Shown here: positions 23,969-33,162 of the stretch, piece by piece | How the letters are laid out: each line of letters opens with the position of its first letter | Numbering within the stretch: the first letter of the stretch is position 1 | NCBI RefSeq assembly: GCF_029870595.1 | Contig: NZ_JAPDIR010000004.1 | Span: forward strand, 124,001 to 188,000 | From: Sphingomonas sp. CBMAI 2297 | GTDB taxonomy: Bacteria; Pseudomonadota; Alphaproteobacteria; Sphingomonadales; Sphingomonadaceae | Direction of reading: 5' to 3' | DNA: 64,000 nucleotides | Notes under the pieces: generated by a model | The model's input: only the letters and a program-made list of their open reading frames with translations | Database searches by the model: none | Told to the model about the DNA's origin: nothing | Program-made: the position numbers and the translations under genes

Positions 23969-25825
23969 TCAGAATGAAGCCCAGTCGTCGGCGCGGGTGA
24001 GCGCGGAGACGGCAGCGGCGGGCAGCGGCTTGACCGGCGATACATAGCCAGGTGCGACCTTCTCGCGAATATCGCTGGTGGATGCGGCCGGGCGGCGCAG
24101 CGGCGCCTGGGCCGTGCCGATGTTGAACGCCGAAGCCTGTTCCGAGAGGAGCTGGACTTCCGAGCTCAGGTTACGCGAGGCGGCCGAGGTCTCCTCGACC
24201 ATCGCGGCGTTCTGCTGGGTCGCCTGGTCCATGGTGCCGATCGCCACGGCGATCTGGGTGACCGCCGAGGATTGCGCCTCATTGTCGGCGGCGATGTTGG
24301 CGAGCAGATCATGCACTTCGTCGACATCCCCCGAAATGGCGACCAGCGCGCCGTCCACCTTCTGCACCATCGCCACGGCATCGACGATGTCCGCCTGAGT
24401 CGCAGTCAGCTGGTCGCGGGCGCGGCCGGCTTCCTCCTCGGCGCGCATCGCCAGCGCCGAGACGAGATCGGCGACCACGGCGAAGCCGCGCCCCGCCTCG
24501 CCCGCGCGGCCCGCTTCCACCGCGGCGTTCATCGCGAGCACCCGGGTCTGGAAGGCGATCTTGTCGAGGCCCTCGATCACCGAATCGATGCCCTTGGCGC
24601 TTTCCGACACGCGAGTCATCGCCTGGACGGCATCGTCCGCGACCGAGCGGCCGTCACCGACCGTCGCGATCGCCTGATTGGCGCGCGAGAGCGTGCTGCC
24701 CGCCGCCTTGGCCGTCGCCTTGAGCCGGTCGTCCATCTGGCTGATCGCGGCCGAGGTCTCCTCGAGCGACGCGGCATTGCTCTCGGTGCGGCGGGCCAGA
24801 TCCTCGGAGGCCTGGGCGATCTCGCCCGAGCCCGTGCGGATGCTCGCCGCCCCTTCGACGACCGAACCGATCAGAGTGCGCAGCGCAGTGAGCGCCGAGT
24901 TGAAATTGGTCTTGAGCGCGCCGTATTCGGACGCGAAGTTGCTCGAGATTTCCGAGGTGAGATCGCCCTTCGCCAGATTGTCGAGCCCCGTGGTGAGCTC
25001 GGCGACGACGTGCTGCTGCTCCGCATCGGCGACCAGCTTCGCCGCATCGGCCTTTTCCTTGGCGACCGCGGCGTCGCGGAAGACGAGCACTGCCTTGGCC
25101 ATGCCGCCCACTTCGTCCTTGCGATCGGTGCCCGGCACCTCGATCGTGTTCTCGCCGCCGGCCAGGCGACCCATCAGCGTGGTCATCCCCTTGATCGGGC
25201 GTGCGATCATCCGGGTGAGCAGCCAGCCGAGGAGCACCGCCATGGCGATGCCGAACGCGCCGCCAAAGGTGAGCGCGGCCACCGCTCCGGCACGGGCATC
25301 GGCTTCCACCTTCTTGGTCGAGGCCACGCGCTCCGCCTGGATCTGGCTGATCTCGCCCATCACTTCGCGGATCGCGCCGAGCTGCTTGACGCCGGCGAGC
25401 TGCTGCGCCTCGGCCTGGGTCGCCGGGTTCCGGGCGAGCGCGATCATGTTGTCGAGCTTGCCGTCGAGCTCGCGGACCGCGTTCATCAGCTTCTCGAGCC
25501 GCGCCCGCTGCTCGGGCAGCTTGGTGTCGCGCCGAAAGGCGTCGGCGGCCTCGTCGATCTTCTTGCGCGCATCCTTGTAGGTGACCAGGAAATCCGCGTT
25601 CCGCAGGATGACATAGGCGCGGACAGCGCTCTGCTCCTCGAGGACCTGCGTCATGATCTGGTCGGCGCTGGCAGTGACGTCGAACGCGCGCTCCTTGTCC
25701 TCGGAGGCGGTTCCGACCGTCTGCAGGCTCGAGAAGAGCAGCCAGCCGATGCCGGCGAAGATGCAGACGAGCGTGATGAAGGCGACCGCAAGCTTGCGCG
25801 GTATCGGCATGTCCTGAATAATCAT
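23969..25825 (-). CDS. Methyl-accepting chemotaxis protein
   Basis: A 618-residue membrane receptor. The ATG at 25825 follows GGAGGG. TM1 is near residues 12-32; a helical CHASE3/four-helix-type sensor domain covers about 35-180 (RAFDVTASADQIMTQVLEEQSAVRAYV); TM2 is near 188-208; HAMP follows (TRMIARPIKGMTTLMGRLAGGE). The C-terminal signalling hairpin keeps EAGRAGEAGRGFAVVADLVSALA, with QTRVLAMNAAVEA at the tip. The chain ends in DDWASF, matching the xWxxF pentapeptide that tethers CheR and CheB in other receptors. No chemotaxis operon is adjacent; ligand unknown. Confidence 0.92.
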   Translation of the reverse strand: MIIQDMPIPRKLAVAFITLVCIFAGIGWLLFSSLQTVGTASEDKERAFDVTASADQIMTQVLEEQSAVRAYVILRNADFLVTYKDARKKIDEAADAFRRDTKLPEQRARLEKLMNAVRELDGKLDNMIALARNPATQAEAQQLAGVKQLGAIREVMGEISQIQAERVASTKKVEADARAGAVAALTFGGAFGIAMAVLLGWLLTRMIARPIKGMTTLMGRLAGGENTIEVPGTDRKDEVGGMAKAVLVFRDAAVAKEKADAAKLVADAEQQHVVAELTTGLDNLAKGDLTSEISSNFASEYGALKTNFNSALTALRTLIGSVVEGAASIRTGSGEIAQASEDLARRTESNAASLEETSAAISQMDDRLKATAKAAGSTLSRANQAIATVGDGRSVADDAVQAMTRVSESAKGIDSVIEGLDKIAFQTRVLAMNAAVEAGRAGEAGRGFAVVADLVSALAMRAEEEAGRARDQLTATQADIVDAVAMVQKVDGALVAISGDVDEVHDLLANIAADNEAQSSAVTQIAVAIGTMDQATQQNAAMVEETSAASRNLSSEVQLLSEQASAFNIGTAQAPLRRPAASTSDIREKVAPGYVSPVKPLPAAAVSALTRADDWASF

Positions 25826-26027
25826 CAATTCCCTCCCTGCCGGACCGGGGGGCCGGCATCCGAAACTATTTTTCGGGCCAGACGCGAGAAGCCTGCGAGC
25901 GGAGGGCGTTTCGATCTAATCCCAATCCTCGTCATAGGAGAGGACCAGGCCGATCGAACCAAATCGGGGGAATATATTTTGCCGGTTTGTGTCCAGGGGC
26001 GATCCTGGATTTCCCCGTAGCGGGAAA

Positions 26028-26663
26028 CTACCGCGATGCCGGCCCGAACAGCCAGGGCTTTGCATAGCCGGAGGGCCGGGCGACACCGTCCAGCCGCTCG
26101 ACGCGCAGGATCCGGACCGGCTGCAGGATCATCTGGTCCTTCATCGCATCGCGACCGCCGCCGGTGGGGAGCGCGAGGATGCGCTTCACCACGTCCATGC
26201 CGGAGATCACCTTCCCGAACGCCGCGAAGCCGCGATAGGCGCCACGCGCGTCCAGCCCGGGATTCGGCCCGACCATGATCGAGAAGTTGCAATTGGCGCC
26301 GTCGGGATTGGGGCCGTGCGCCATCGAGATGGTGGCGTCGAGGTGGCGGATGCCGGTCTGGCTGGTCGGTTCGAGCAGGACCGAGGGCAGCATGCGCCGC
26401 GCATCGGTGCCGATGCCGCCCTGGACGAAGCCCTGGGTCGGCGCGCCCTTGCGCCGGGCCGATCGATAGAATTGCGTGCCGTCGAGCCGGCCATCATCGA
26501 CATAGGCCATGAAGTTGGCGACCGTCTTCGGGGCACGCTTCGCATCGAGCGCGAGCGTGATGTTGCCCGCCGAGGTGACGACGCGGACACGGACCGTGGC
26601 AGGCTCCTGCGGCGCGGCGGCGGCAATGAGAAACGGGGCGAGGACGGCGAACAGGATACGCAT
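26028..26663 (-). CDS. Periplasmic cyclophilin-type peptidyl-prolyl isomerase
   Basis: A 211-residue exported protein with signal peptide MRILFAVLAPFLIAAAA. The cyclophilin fold is clear: VVTSAGNITLALDAKRAPKTVANFMAYVDDGRLDGTQFYR, then FVQGG, ISMAHGPNPDGANCNFSIMVG in place of MA..P.TNGSQFF, and FAAFGKVISGMDVVKRIL. It catalyses proline isomerisation during folding of exported proteins. Several active-site residues diverge from CypA (the FHR site reads FYR). Monocistronic. Confidence 0.88.
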   Translation of the reverse strand: MRILFAVLAPFLIAAAAPQEPATVRVRVVTSAGNITLALDAKRAPKTVANFMAYVDDGRLDGTQFYRSARRKGAPTQGFVQGGIGTDARRMLPSVLLEPTSQTGIRHLDATISMAHGPNPDGANCNFSIMVGPNPGLDARGAYRGFAAFGKVISGMDVVKRILALPTGGGRDAMKDQMILQPVRILRVERLDGVARPSGYAKPWLFGPASR

Positions 26664-26806
26664 GGGCCGCTCGCTAATCGATGCGGGCGAGGATTTGGAG
26701 GGGGTTTCGGCGCCGAGTGCCGGTTTCGGGGGAATGATCGCGCCGCGGCCGCCGGGGCGGGTCCTGCGGCCATAGGGCCCGGACCTTACCCCGGCAGCGT
26801 TGGAGA

Positions 26807-28621
26807 TCAGGTGAGCTTCAGGTCACAAAGCTCGATCCAGGCGCCGTTCTCGCAATATATCTCGATCCGCATGTCCTCGCAGTCGGCAGGCGCCGGGAAT
26901 GCGAGCAGGAGCGGTTGCCAGGCGGAACCGAACTGGTTTTCCATGCCCAGGAAAATGTCGCTCGTGGCCGTGGGAGCAGCTACGCCGAACCGATAGAAAT
27001 AGGCGCGAATCCGGATATTCGCGCTGCTGGCGCCGGTGCGGATGAAGCCGCGGAGCAGCTCCAGCCCGTCATGCTTGGAGTGGAGGATCGGCGTCTGTGC
27101 CGATATCGTGCCGCCGCCGGCCACGCTCTCCAGCCGAAGTGCGCTGGCAACCGGAATCCCGGCGATGCTGGGCAGCCCGGCGGTGACGAAGCCATAGCCG
27201 CACGGCCCCGCGACCGTGAGGTTCCAGCCGCCGACTGTCGCCGAGGTGCGCGACATCGCGAATGCCCCCATCGACGCACCGTTTCGATCGACCGCGCCCA
27301 TCAGTCGATCCTCGCCATCGTGCAGCCGGTATCGGTACAGGATGTTCGCTTCGGGAAAGGAGCGGGACAGAAGCTCGCAATCGCGAAAGATCGAGCGCAG
27401 CCCCTTCACGATCGGCCGATACCCGCCGCTGAAGCTGACAGGCGCGCCGTCCAGCGAAACCTTGTCGAACTTGCAGACGAAGTTGAGGTTGATGGCCGTT
27501 TCCCCCGCGAGGCCGGATACCGCCCGAAATCCGGGACCATCCGTACCCACGCGGCCATAGGGCCAGAGGATGGGGCTGTTCGAGATCTCGAAGGTCCCGG
27601 TGGCGCCGGAATGCACCTCGAGATAACCGCGCGTGACTGCGTTCAGCCCGTTATTCTGGATATGGGTGAGGCGAAGCACGCCGGAACCCGCCACATAATG
27701 CGACACGGTGGTCTCGATGGTCACATTGTTCGCGTGGAGCGTCCCGTCGAGGACCTTCAGGCACGCGCCGTCCTCGCCCCCCTGCACATGTTCGACAGTC
27801 CCGCCGACCAGCGAAAGCTCGGATCCGGCGTTGGCGATCTCCACGGCATAGGTCTGAGTGGTGTCATATCCCGCCCAATGCTTGCTTTCGCTATGGATGC
27901 GGCCGCCGACGATCGTGACCTTTCCATTGGGCTGTTCCATGCGAAGCCCCTTCGGGCAGAACTCTATCTTCGGATTGGTATAGGTGAGTTCGGACAAGGG
28001 GGCGTCGATCGCCACGTCATCCGGCGCGTGGACGTTCTGATCGGGAATCTGCTTCGGGATCACCCCGCCCTGACTCGGCAGCGCGCCGATCGCCCAGCCA
28101 AGCTCGAAGCCCTCCACATAGGCGTCGTGCACGTCGAGATAGCCGGGATTATACAGCGCCAGATCGTTCGTATAGTGATGCACGCCGCACTCGTAGGCGG
28201 TCGCGGAGAAGGGCCCCTTAACCTTGAGGCCATAGTGCCAGGACTGCCCCGCACGCAGATCGACGGCACTTTTCTTCGGGGAAATCGCGGTTCCGATCAG
28301 GATGGCCTGGTCGAACTCGTGCCTGGCCCCGGCCATGTCGAACCGCAACTGGTCGATACAATAGCCGCCATAGGGGAAACGGGTTCGATAGAAGCCCGTG
28401 CTGCCAGAGCCACCCATCGCCGCGAGCATCGCGTTGATCGCCGCCGTATCGTTCACAACGCCGTCGCCGACGGCGCCAAAGTCCCGAACGCTGACCGTTT
28501 CGCGCAATTTGCCTTCCACCGTCGCCGGGACTGCCCCCGCCTTGGCTTGCACAAAGCCGACCATGGAAGCGCCCTGCCCGGCACCGGTGCCGGCCAGATC
28601 CGCGGAATCCACATATGCCAT
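26807..28621 (-). CDS. Tailspike-like right-handed beta-helix protein (pectate-lyase-3 fold)
   Basis: A 604-residue protein; the ATG at 28621 follows AGGAGACC. The N-terminal 35 residues (GASMVGFVQAKAGAVPATVEGKLRE) followed by TVSVRDFGAVGDGVVNDTAAINAML form the module seen in phage tailspikes and related depolymerases. Residues 80-450 are beta-helix-like, with repeated HxxNxxI-type rungs (VTIVGGRIHSES, NNVTIETTVSHYV). The last 150 residues look like a beta-sandwich carbohydrate-binding or trimerisation domain. No signal peptide and no phage genes lie nearby. A prophage remnant, a tailocin part or a domesticated depolymerase are all possible. Confidence 0.7.
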   Translation of the reverse strand: MAYVDSADLAGTGAGQGASMVGFVQAKAGAVPATVEGKLRETVSVRDFGAVGDGVVNDTAAINAMLAAMGGSGSTGFYRTRFPYGGYCIDQLRFDMAGARHEFDQAILIGTAISPKKSAVDLRAGQSWHYGLKVKGPFSATAYECGVHHYTNDLALYNPGYLDVHDAYVEGFELGWAIGALPSQGGVIPKQIPDQNVHAPDDVAIDAPLSELTYTNPKIEFCPKGLRMEQPNGKVTIVGGRIHSESKHWAGYDTTQTYAVEIANAGSELSLVGGTVEHVQGGEDGACLKVLDGTLHANNVTIETTVSHYVAGSGVLRLTHIQNNGLNAVTRGYLEVHSGATGTFEISNSPILWPYGRVGTDGPGFRAVSGLAGETAINLNFVCKFDKVSLDGAPVSFSGGYRPIVKGLRSIFRDCELLSRSFPEANILYRYRLHDGEDRLMGAVDRNGASMGAFAMSRTSATVGGWNLTVAGPCGYGFVTAGLPSIAGIPVASALRLESVAGGGTISAQTPILHSKHDGLELLRGFIRTGASSANIRIRAYFYRFGVAAPTATSDIFLGMENQFGSAWQPLLLAFPAPADCEDMRIEIYCENGAWIELCDLKLT

Positions 28622-28704
28622 TTGAGGTCTCCTCGCTTGTTGAGAACAAACGAAGAACATTCCAAATCCTACATTGCAAGCGGGTGCCCGAACGCCGCCC
28701 CTTT

Positions 28705-28738
28705 CGTCATTCCGGCGAAAGCCGGGATCTCAGGCCGC
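28705..28738 (+). repeat. Copy of the CGTCATYCCGGCGAAAGCCGGGATCTC palindrome family
   Basis: CCGGC-GAAA-GCCGG forms a short hairpin flanked by CGTCATT and ATCTCAGGCCGC. This single copy lies between the tailspike-like gene and the pyrG terminator. Other copies, often in inverted pairs, occur at 32.9, 34.7, 37.5 and 39.3-39.6 kb. Confidence 0.75.
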
Positions 28739-28785
28739 ATCGCACTATCGCAAGACTTTGGTCGAGCGCGCGCCTGCGCGAACGC

Positions 28786-28814
28786 AAAAAGGCCGGGCAC
28801 CCGGCCCGGCCTTT
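28786..28814 (-). terminator. Terminator of pyrG
   Basis: On the minus strand, GGCCGGGCCGGGTGCCCGGCC folds into a GC-rich stem followed by TTTTTG, about 25 bp after the pyrG stop codon. Confidence 0.85.
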
Positions 28815-28835
28815 CGCGTCTCGATGCAGCCGGGG

Positions 28836-30470
28836 TCAGACCAGCCGGCTCTGCCGCACCGCCGCCTGGATGAAACTGGCGAACAGGGGATGGGGATCGA
28901 AGGGCTTCGACTTGAGCTCAGGATGGAACTGCACGCCGACGAACCAGGGATGGTCCGGCCGCTCGACGATCTCGGGCAGCGAACCGTCCGGCGACATGCC
29001 CGAGAAGACCAGCCCGCCTTGCTCGAGCACCGGCTTGTAGGCGGTGTTGACCTCGTAGCGATGGCGATGGCGCTCGCTGATTTCCTCCGCTCCGTAGATC
29101 GACGCGACCACCGAATTGCCCCCGAGCTTCGCGGGATAGGCGCCGAGGCGCATCGTGCCGCCCAGGTCGCCGCCCGCCTCGCGCGTCTGCAGGCCTTCCG
29201 AGGTCATCCACTCGGTGATCATGCCGACCACCGGCTGCTCGGTCGGGCCGAACTCGGTGGTGGAGGCGTCGGCTACGCCACCGGCCCGGGCGCCCTCGAT
29301 ACAGGCCATCTGCATGCCGAGGCAGATGCCGAAGAACGGCACGCTGCGCTCGCGGGCGAACTTCACGCCGGCGATCTTGCCCTCGCTGCCGCGCTCGCCG
29401 AAGCCGCCGGGGACGAGGATGCCATGCAGCGGCTCGAGCGCCGCGGTGATCTCTTCCTCCTTGTCGTGCTCGAACAGCTCGGCGTCGAGCCAGCGGATAT
29501 TGACCTTCACCCGGTTGGCGATGCCGCCATGCGTGAGCGCCTCGGTGAGCGACTTATAGGCGTCGGGCACGCCCATATATTTGCCGACCACGCCGATCGT
29601 GACTTCGCCCTCGGGATTGAGGACGCGGTCGACGATCTCTTCCCAGCGGCTGAGGTCGGGCGAGCCCTGGACGTCGATGCCGAAGGCCTTGAGCACTTCG
29701 ACGTCGAGGCCCTCGGCATGATATTGGAGCGGCACGCCGTAGATGCTCGGCGCGTCGAGCGCCGGAATGACCGACGAGGCGGGCACGTTGCAGAACAGCG
29801 CGATCTTGGCGCGGTCGCTCGCCGGCAGCGGCTTCTCGCTACGGCAGACGATCACATCGGCATGGACGCCGAGCGAAGCGAGCTCGCGCACGCTGTGCTG
29901 AGTCGGCTTGGTCTTCAGCTCGCCGGCAGCGGCGATGTACGGCACCAGCGTCAGATGGACGCTGACCGACTGGTTGCGGCCCAGGTCGTTACGGAGCTGG
30001 CGGATCGCCTCGACAAAGGGCAGCGACTCGATGTCGCCGACGGTGCCGCCGATCTCGCACAGCACGAAATCGAGATCCTCGGTATCTTCCTGGGCGAACG
30101 CCTTGATCGCATCCGTCACGTGCGGGATCACCTGGACGGTGGCGCCCAGATAGTCGCCGCGGCGCTCGCGCTCGATGATCGTCTTGTAGATCCGGCCCGA
30201 GGTGATGTTGTCCGACTGGCGCGATGCGACGCCGGTGAAGCGCTCATAATGCCCCAGGTCGAGATCGGTCTCGGCGCCGTCGTCGGTCACGTACACCTCA
30301 CCATGCTGGTGCGGCGACATCGTGCCGGGATCGACGTTGAGATAGGGATCGAACTTGCGGATGCGGACCCGATAGCCACGCGCCTGGAGCAAAGCCGCGA
30401 GGCTCGCCGCCATGAGACCCTTGCCTAGCGAGGAGACCACGCCGCCGGTGATGAAGATATACCGCGCCAT
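28836..30470 (-). CDS. pyrG: CTP synthase
   Basis: A 544-residue enzyme that aminates UTP to CTP with ATP and glutamine. The N-terminal synthetase domain begins [19 protein letters not shown] and contains [35 protein letters not shown]. The C-terminal class-I amidotransferase domain carries the nucleophile in [11 protein letters not shown] and the His-Glu pair near [12 protein letters not shown]. Length is standard. It follows secG by 107 bp, the usual alphaproteobacterial order, though tpiA is not present upstream. Confidence 0.97.
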   Translation of the reverse strand: MARYIFITGGVVSSLGKGLMAASLAALLQARGYRVRIRKFDPYLNVDPGTMSPHQHGEVYVTDDGAETDLDLGHYERFTGVASRQSDNITSGRIYKTIIERERRGDYLGATVQVIPHVTDAIKAFAQEDTEDLDFVLCEIGGTVGDIESLPFVEAIRQLRNDLGRNQSVSVHLTLVPYIAAAGELKTKPTQHSVRELASLGVHADVIVCRSEKPLPASDRAKIALFCNVPASSVIPALDAPSIYGVPLQYHAEGLDVEVLKAFGIDVQGSPDLSRWEEIVDRVLNPEGEVTIGVVGKYMGVPDAYKSLTEALTHGGIANRVKVNIRWLDAELFEHDKEEEITAALEPLHGILVPGGFGERGSEGKIAGVKFARERSVPFFGICLGMQMACIEGARAGGVADASTTEFGPTEQPVVGMITEWMTSEGLQTREAGGDLGGTMRLGAYPAKLGGNSVVASIYGAEEISERHRHRYEVNTAYKPVLEQGGLVFSGMSPDGSLPEIVERPDHPWFVGVQFHPELKSKPFDPHPLFASFIQAAVRQSRLV

Positions 30471-30577
30471 GGGAGAAAACGCCTAACGTGAATGGGCGCG
30501 CACCGGCAAGCGTGCGACTCACGCCGGTGCGCAGATTTTTTGTGGACAGGCCCCGGACGCGCCGGGGCCGGCGAAGC

Positions 30578-30973
30578 TTATTGGGCCAGCGGAACCGTGC
30601 TGTTGCCCTGCGCCGGCGACGGCGCGGCCGGAGCCGTGCTGTTGCCCGGGGCGAACGGCACCGCGCCACCCGGAGGCGCCGTGGTCGGCAGCGCCTGCGG
30701 CGCCGCGGCCGGCGCGGCGCGCTGGAGCGAGGCGTCGATCGTCGCGCCGTGGCGATTCGCGGCCAGGAAGGCCAGCAGGATCGACATGGCGATGAACGCC
30801 GTGGCGAGGATCGCGGTGGTGCGCGTCAGGAAGTCCGCCGCGCTGCGCGCCGACATCAGGCCCGAGGGGCTGCCGCTCGAGGTGAGGCCGCCGCCCTCCG
30901 ACTTCTGCAGGAGAATCACGCCGACGAGACCCGCGGCGATGAAGGCCTGGACGATGAGCAGGAAGGTGAACAT
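30578..30973 (-). CDS. secG: Protein translocase subunit SecG
   Basis: A 131-residue inner-membrane protein that stimulates SecYEG translocation. MFTFLLIVQAFIAAGLVGVILLQKSEGGGL is the first helix and the conserved LLQKSEGGG loop, followed by GSPSGLMSARSAADFLTRTTAILATAFIAMSILLA, the second helix. The tail is Pro/Ala-rich, as in other alphaproteobacterial SecG. The ATG at 30973 is chosen because the preceding codons show no SecG similarity. Confidence 0.93.
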   Translation of the reverse strand: MFTFLLIVQAFIAAGLVGVILLQKSEGGGLTSSGSPSGLMSARSAADFLTRTTAILATAFIAMSILLAFLAANRHGATIDASLQRAAPAAAPQALPTTAPPGGAVPFAPGNSTAPAAPSPAQGNSTVPLAQ

Positions 30974-31168
30974 GAAATGCGCGGACCTCTTGAAGAAAGG
31001 CGGCACATAGGGGAGCCGCCCGCTCCGATCAACCGTTGGAAGGCCCAGCTGGCCCCGCCGGTTCAACAAAGCCGTAACATTTCGCATCCGGACTGAAACC
31101 GGATCGGTTCACGCGCGTTATGAGCTTCAGCCCCGGCGTATCGGGGGCAAAACAACAGAGTAGATGCC

Positions 31169-31528
31169 GTGAACGCAATGACCGACAGCTCGCTTTCTTC
31201 CTGGAAGAACACGCTCGTCGACTATGTGCGATCGGGCGAACCGGACCTGACCAATCGGCAAATGGCGCTGCTGATGCTCGTCTATCTGGATCCCGGCCCC
31301 CATACCGTGCGCGGATTGGCCCGGGCTTTGAACGTCTCGAAGCCCGTCGTCACGCGTGCCTTGAATCGTCTGGGCACGCTCGGCTATCTGCGCCGTCAAC
31401 GCGACGATACCGACAAGCGGAACATCTTCGTCGCAAAGACCGCGGAAGGGGCAGAGTTTCTTGCAGAATTCGGGCATTTCCTCACTGGCCAGCACATCGA
31501 GCCAGTCGCCCGCAGGGCCAGCGCGTAA
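31169..31528 (+). CDS. MarR-family transcriptional regulator
   Basis: A 119-residue winged-helix regulator starting at GTG 31169 or the ATG nine bases later. The DNA-binding core reads LTNRQMALLMLVYLDPGPHTVRGLARALNVSKPVVTRALNRLGTLGYLRRQRDDTDKRNIFV, with the MarR-type wing (D-DKRN). The dimerisation helices are short for the family. In sphingomonads a regulator of this type commonly precedes a C40 (NlpC/P60) peptidase; here only the SH3 part of such a peptidase follows. Confidence 0.85.
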   Translation: MNAMTDSSLSSWKNTLVDYVRSGEPDLTNRQMALLMLVYLDPGPHTVRGLARALNVSKPVVTRALNRLGTLGYLRRQRDDTDKRNIFVAKTAEGAEFLAEFGHFLTGQHIEPVARRASA

Positions 31529-31841
31529 GCGTTTCTCGCTGAAGGGCCGTTCGGTTCCCATCGATCCCAGGGTCGATGCCGTTCGTCGTGACCTGGCAGA
31601 CGTACGTCTGGCGGATCGGGTGTTCGCACCCCATTATGCGGCGCCTATGCCTCGCATCATCGCCTCGCCCATAGCGCTCCATGCCGGCCCCAAGCCCGAT
31701 TCGGAGACTCTCGCCCAGCTTTCGGCGGGGGATTCGTTCGAAGTGCTCGAATTCGCCGGCGACCACGCCTGGGGCGTCGCGCCCGGGCACAATCTGGTCG
31801 GCTATGTGCCCGCCGCGATGCTGGAGCGCCCGGCGGCATGA
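31461..31841 (+). CDS. SH3-domain protein, apparently the N-terminal remnant of a C40 peptidase
   Basis: The recognisable part, DPRVDAVRRDLADVRLADRVFAPHYAAPM followed by an SH3b-like domain ending VGYVPAAMLERPA, resembles the start of sphingomonad NlpC/P60 peptidases. The catalytic Cys-His domain (about 140 residues) is absent and the frame stops inside argC's start (ATGA). The only upstream start in frame is a TTG at 31461, within the MarR gene; the ATG at 31648 would cut the conserved part. Either this is a decayed gene, or a small SH3 protein kept for its own sake. Start and status uncertain. Confidence 0.55.
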   Translation: MQNSGISSLASTSSQSPAGPARKRFSLKGRSVPIDPRVDAVRRDLADVRLADRVFAPHYAAPMPRIIASPIALHAGPKPDSETLAQLSAGDSFEVLEFAGDHAWGVAPGHNLVGYVPAAMLERPAA

Positions 31842-32779
31842 CGATTCGCGTCTTCATCGACGGCGCCGTGGGCACCACGGGCCTGGAAATCCGCGAGCGG
31901 CTCGACGGCCGCGAGGGGATCGAGCAGATCATCCTGAGCGACAAGGACCGCAAGGATGCCGCGAAGCGCGAGGATGCGCTCAATTCGGCGGACTTCGTGA
32001 TCCTCTGCCTGCCCGACGACGCCGCGCGCGAGGCGGTGGAGATGATCAAGGCCGCCAAGGTTCGCGTGATCGACGCTTCGAGCGCGCACCGCGTGGCCGA
32101 TGGCTGGTCCTATGGCTTTCCCGAGCTGGAACCCGGCCAGGCCGCCCAGATCGCCGAGGCGGCGCGAGTCTCCAATCCGGGCTGCTATCCCACCGGCTTC
32201 CTCGCGCTGGTCCGCCCGCTGATTCGCGCGGGCCTGGTGCCGCACGACCATCCGCTGACCGTCAACGCGGTCTCCGGCTATTCGGGCGGCGGCAAGTCGA
32301 TGATCGCCGAGTTCGAGGATGCGGGCGCGCCGAATCACACCGGCACCGCGTTCCGCAACTATGGCCTCAACCTCGCGCACAAGCATGTGCCGGAGATGAC
32401 CAAGCACGCGCGCATCGTCCATCCGCCGATCTTCCAGCCGGCGGTGGCGCGGACCTATCGCGGCATGCTGGTCGAAGTCCCCCTGCCCCTTCAGGCATTC
32501 ACGCGCCGGCCGTCGCTGGACGCCATCGAGAATGCGCTGCGCGAGGCATACAGGGATTCGCCGATCGTGCGGGTGCTGCCCGGCGACGCGGCGACAGTGT
32601 GCATCGAGGAGGACGCGGGAACCGATCGGCTTTCGCTGCGGGTCTTCGGCAATCCCGAGACCGGCCAGGCACGGCTGGTGGCGACCCTCGACAATCTCGG
32701 CAAGGGCGCGGCCGGCGCGGCGGTGCAGAACCTCAACATCATGGCGGGGTTCGACCAGACCGCGGGACTGGTGCTGTAG
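31838..32779 (+). CDS. argC: N-acetyl-gamma-glutamyl-phosphate reductase (type 2)
   Basis: A 313-residue enzyme of arginine biosynthesis that reduces N-acetylglutamyl phosphate to the semialdehyde with NADPH. The N-terminus IRVFIDGAVGTTGLEIRERL is the cofactor-binding loop, the catalytic Cys116 lies in SNPGCYPTG, and the length is that of the short, type 2 enzymes. It overlaps the SH3 gene by 4 bases. No other arg genes are present. Confidence 0.95.
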   Translation: MTIRVFIDGAVGTTGLEIRERLDGREGIEQIILSDKDRKDAAKREDALNSADFVILCLPDDAAREAVEMIKAAKVRVIDASSAHRVADGWSYGFPELEPGQAAQIAEAARVSNPGCYPTGFLALVRPLIRAGLVPHDHPLTVNAVSGYSGGGKSMIAEFEDAGAPNHTGTAFRNYGLNLAHKHVPEMTKHARIVHPPIFQPAVARTYRGMLVEVPLPLQAFTRRPSLDAIENALREAYRDSPIVRVLPGDAATVCIEEDAGTDRLSLRVFGNPETGQARLVATLDNLGKGAAGAAVQNLNIMAGFDQTAGLVL

Positions 32780-32852
32780 GACTTGTTTGCCTGCGGGTTT
32801 AGCTGGGCCGGGCGTGATGCCCGGCCTTTTCCTTAGTTCGCGCCGAGATGCT

Positions 32853-32929
32853 TTCACGCCGGCCAAAGCCGGGATCTCGTGCGGCAATGCGATGCGGCTT
32901 GAGATCCCGGTCTTCGCCGGGATGACGAA
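32853..32929. repeat. Inverted pair of the CCGGC-GAAA-GCCGG palindrome family
   Basis: One copy (32853-32884) ends GCCGGGATCTCGTGCGGC, and the next (32894-32929) reads GAGATCCCGGTCTTCGCCGGGATGACG in the opposite orientation, so the 77-bp element is itself a large imperfect palindrome. It lies between argC and zwf. The rest of this gap (32780-33162) shows only a Ser/Arg-rich open stretch and the zwf leader. Confidence 0.75.
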
Positions 32930-33064
32930 TGGGGCAGCGCCGGCCAGGCACACAACGCCTCCGCGCGCTCTGCGCCAACCGCCTTGTCTCTGCGCGAACC
33001 GCCTTCCGCTTCTTCGTCGCGTCATAGCGTCGTTGCGCGAACAAACCCCCTCCCCGGCTTGCCG

Positions 33065-33080
33065 TTGCCACCGGTTACCT
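33065..33080 (+). promoter_or_regulatory. Operator-like palindrome upstream of zwf
   Basis: TTGCCACCGGTTACCT centres on ACCGGT and resembles operators bound by LacI-family sugar regulators. It lies 83 bp before the zwf start, a plausible place to control the Entner-Doudoroff cluster. No LacI gene is adjacent. Confidence 0.35.
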
Positions 33081-33162
33081 TAGCTAGGACCGGCCACCCG
33101 GCCTTGATCTTTGCGCCTCATTGGTGTCTCGCGGGCCCGAAACGACGACAGAGAGGCGATCC

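Noticed and set aside
30488-31096. Plus-strand frame opposite secG
   Set aside because: Arg-rich shadow of the Ala/Pro-rich SecG tail.
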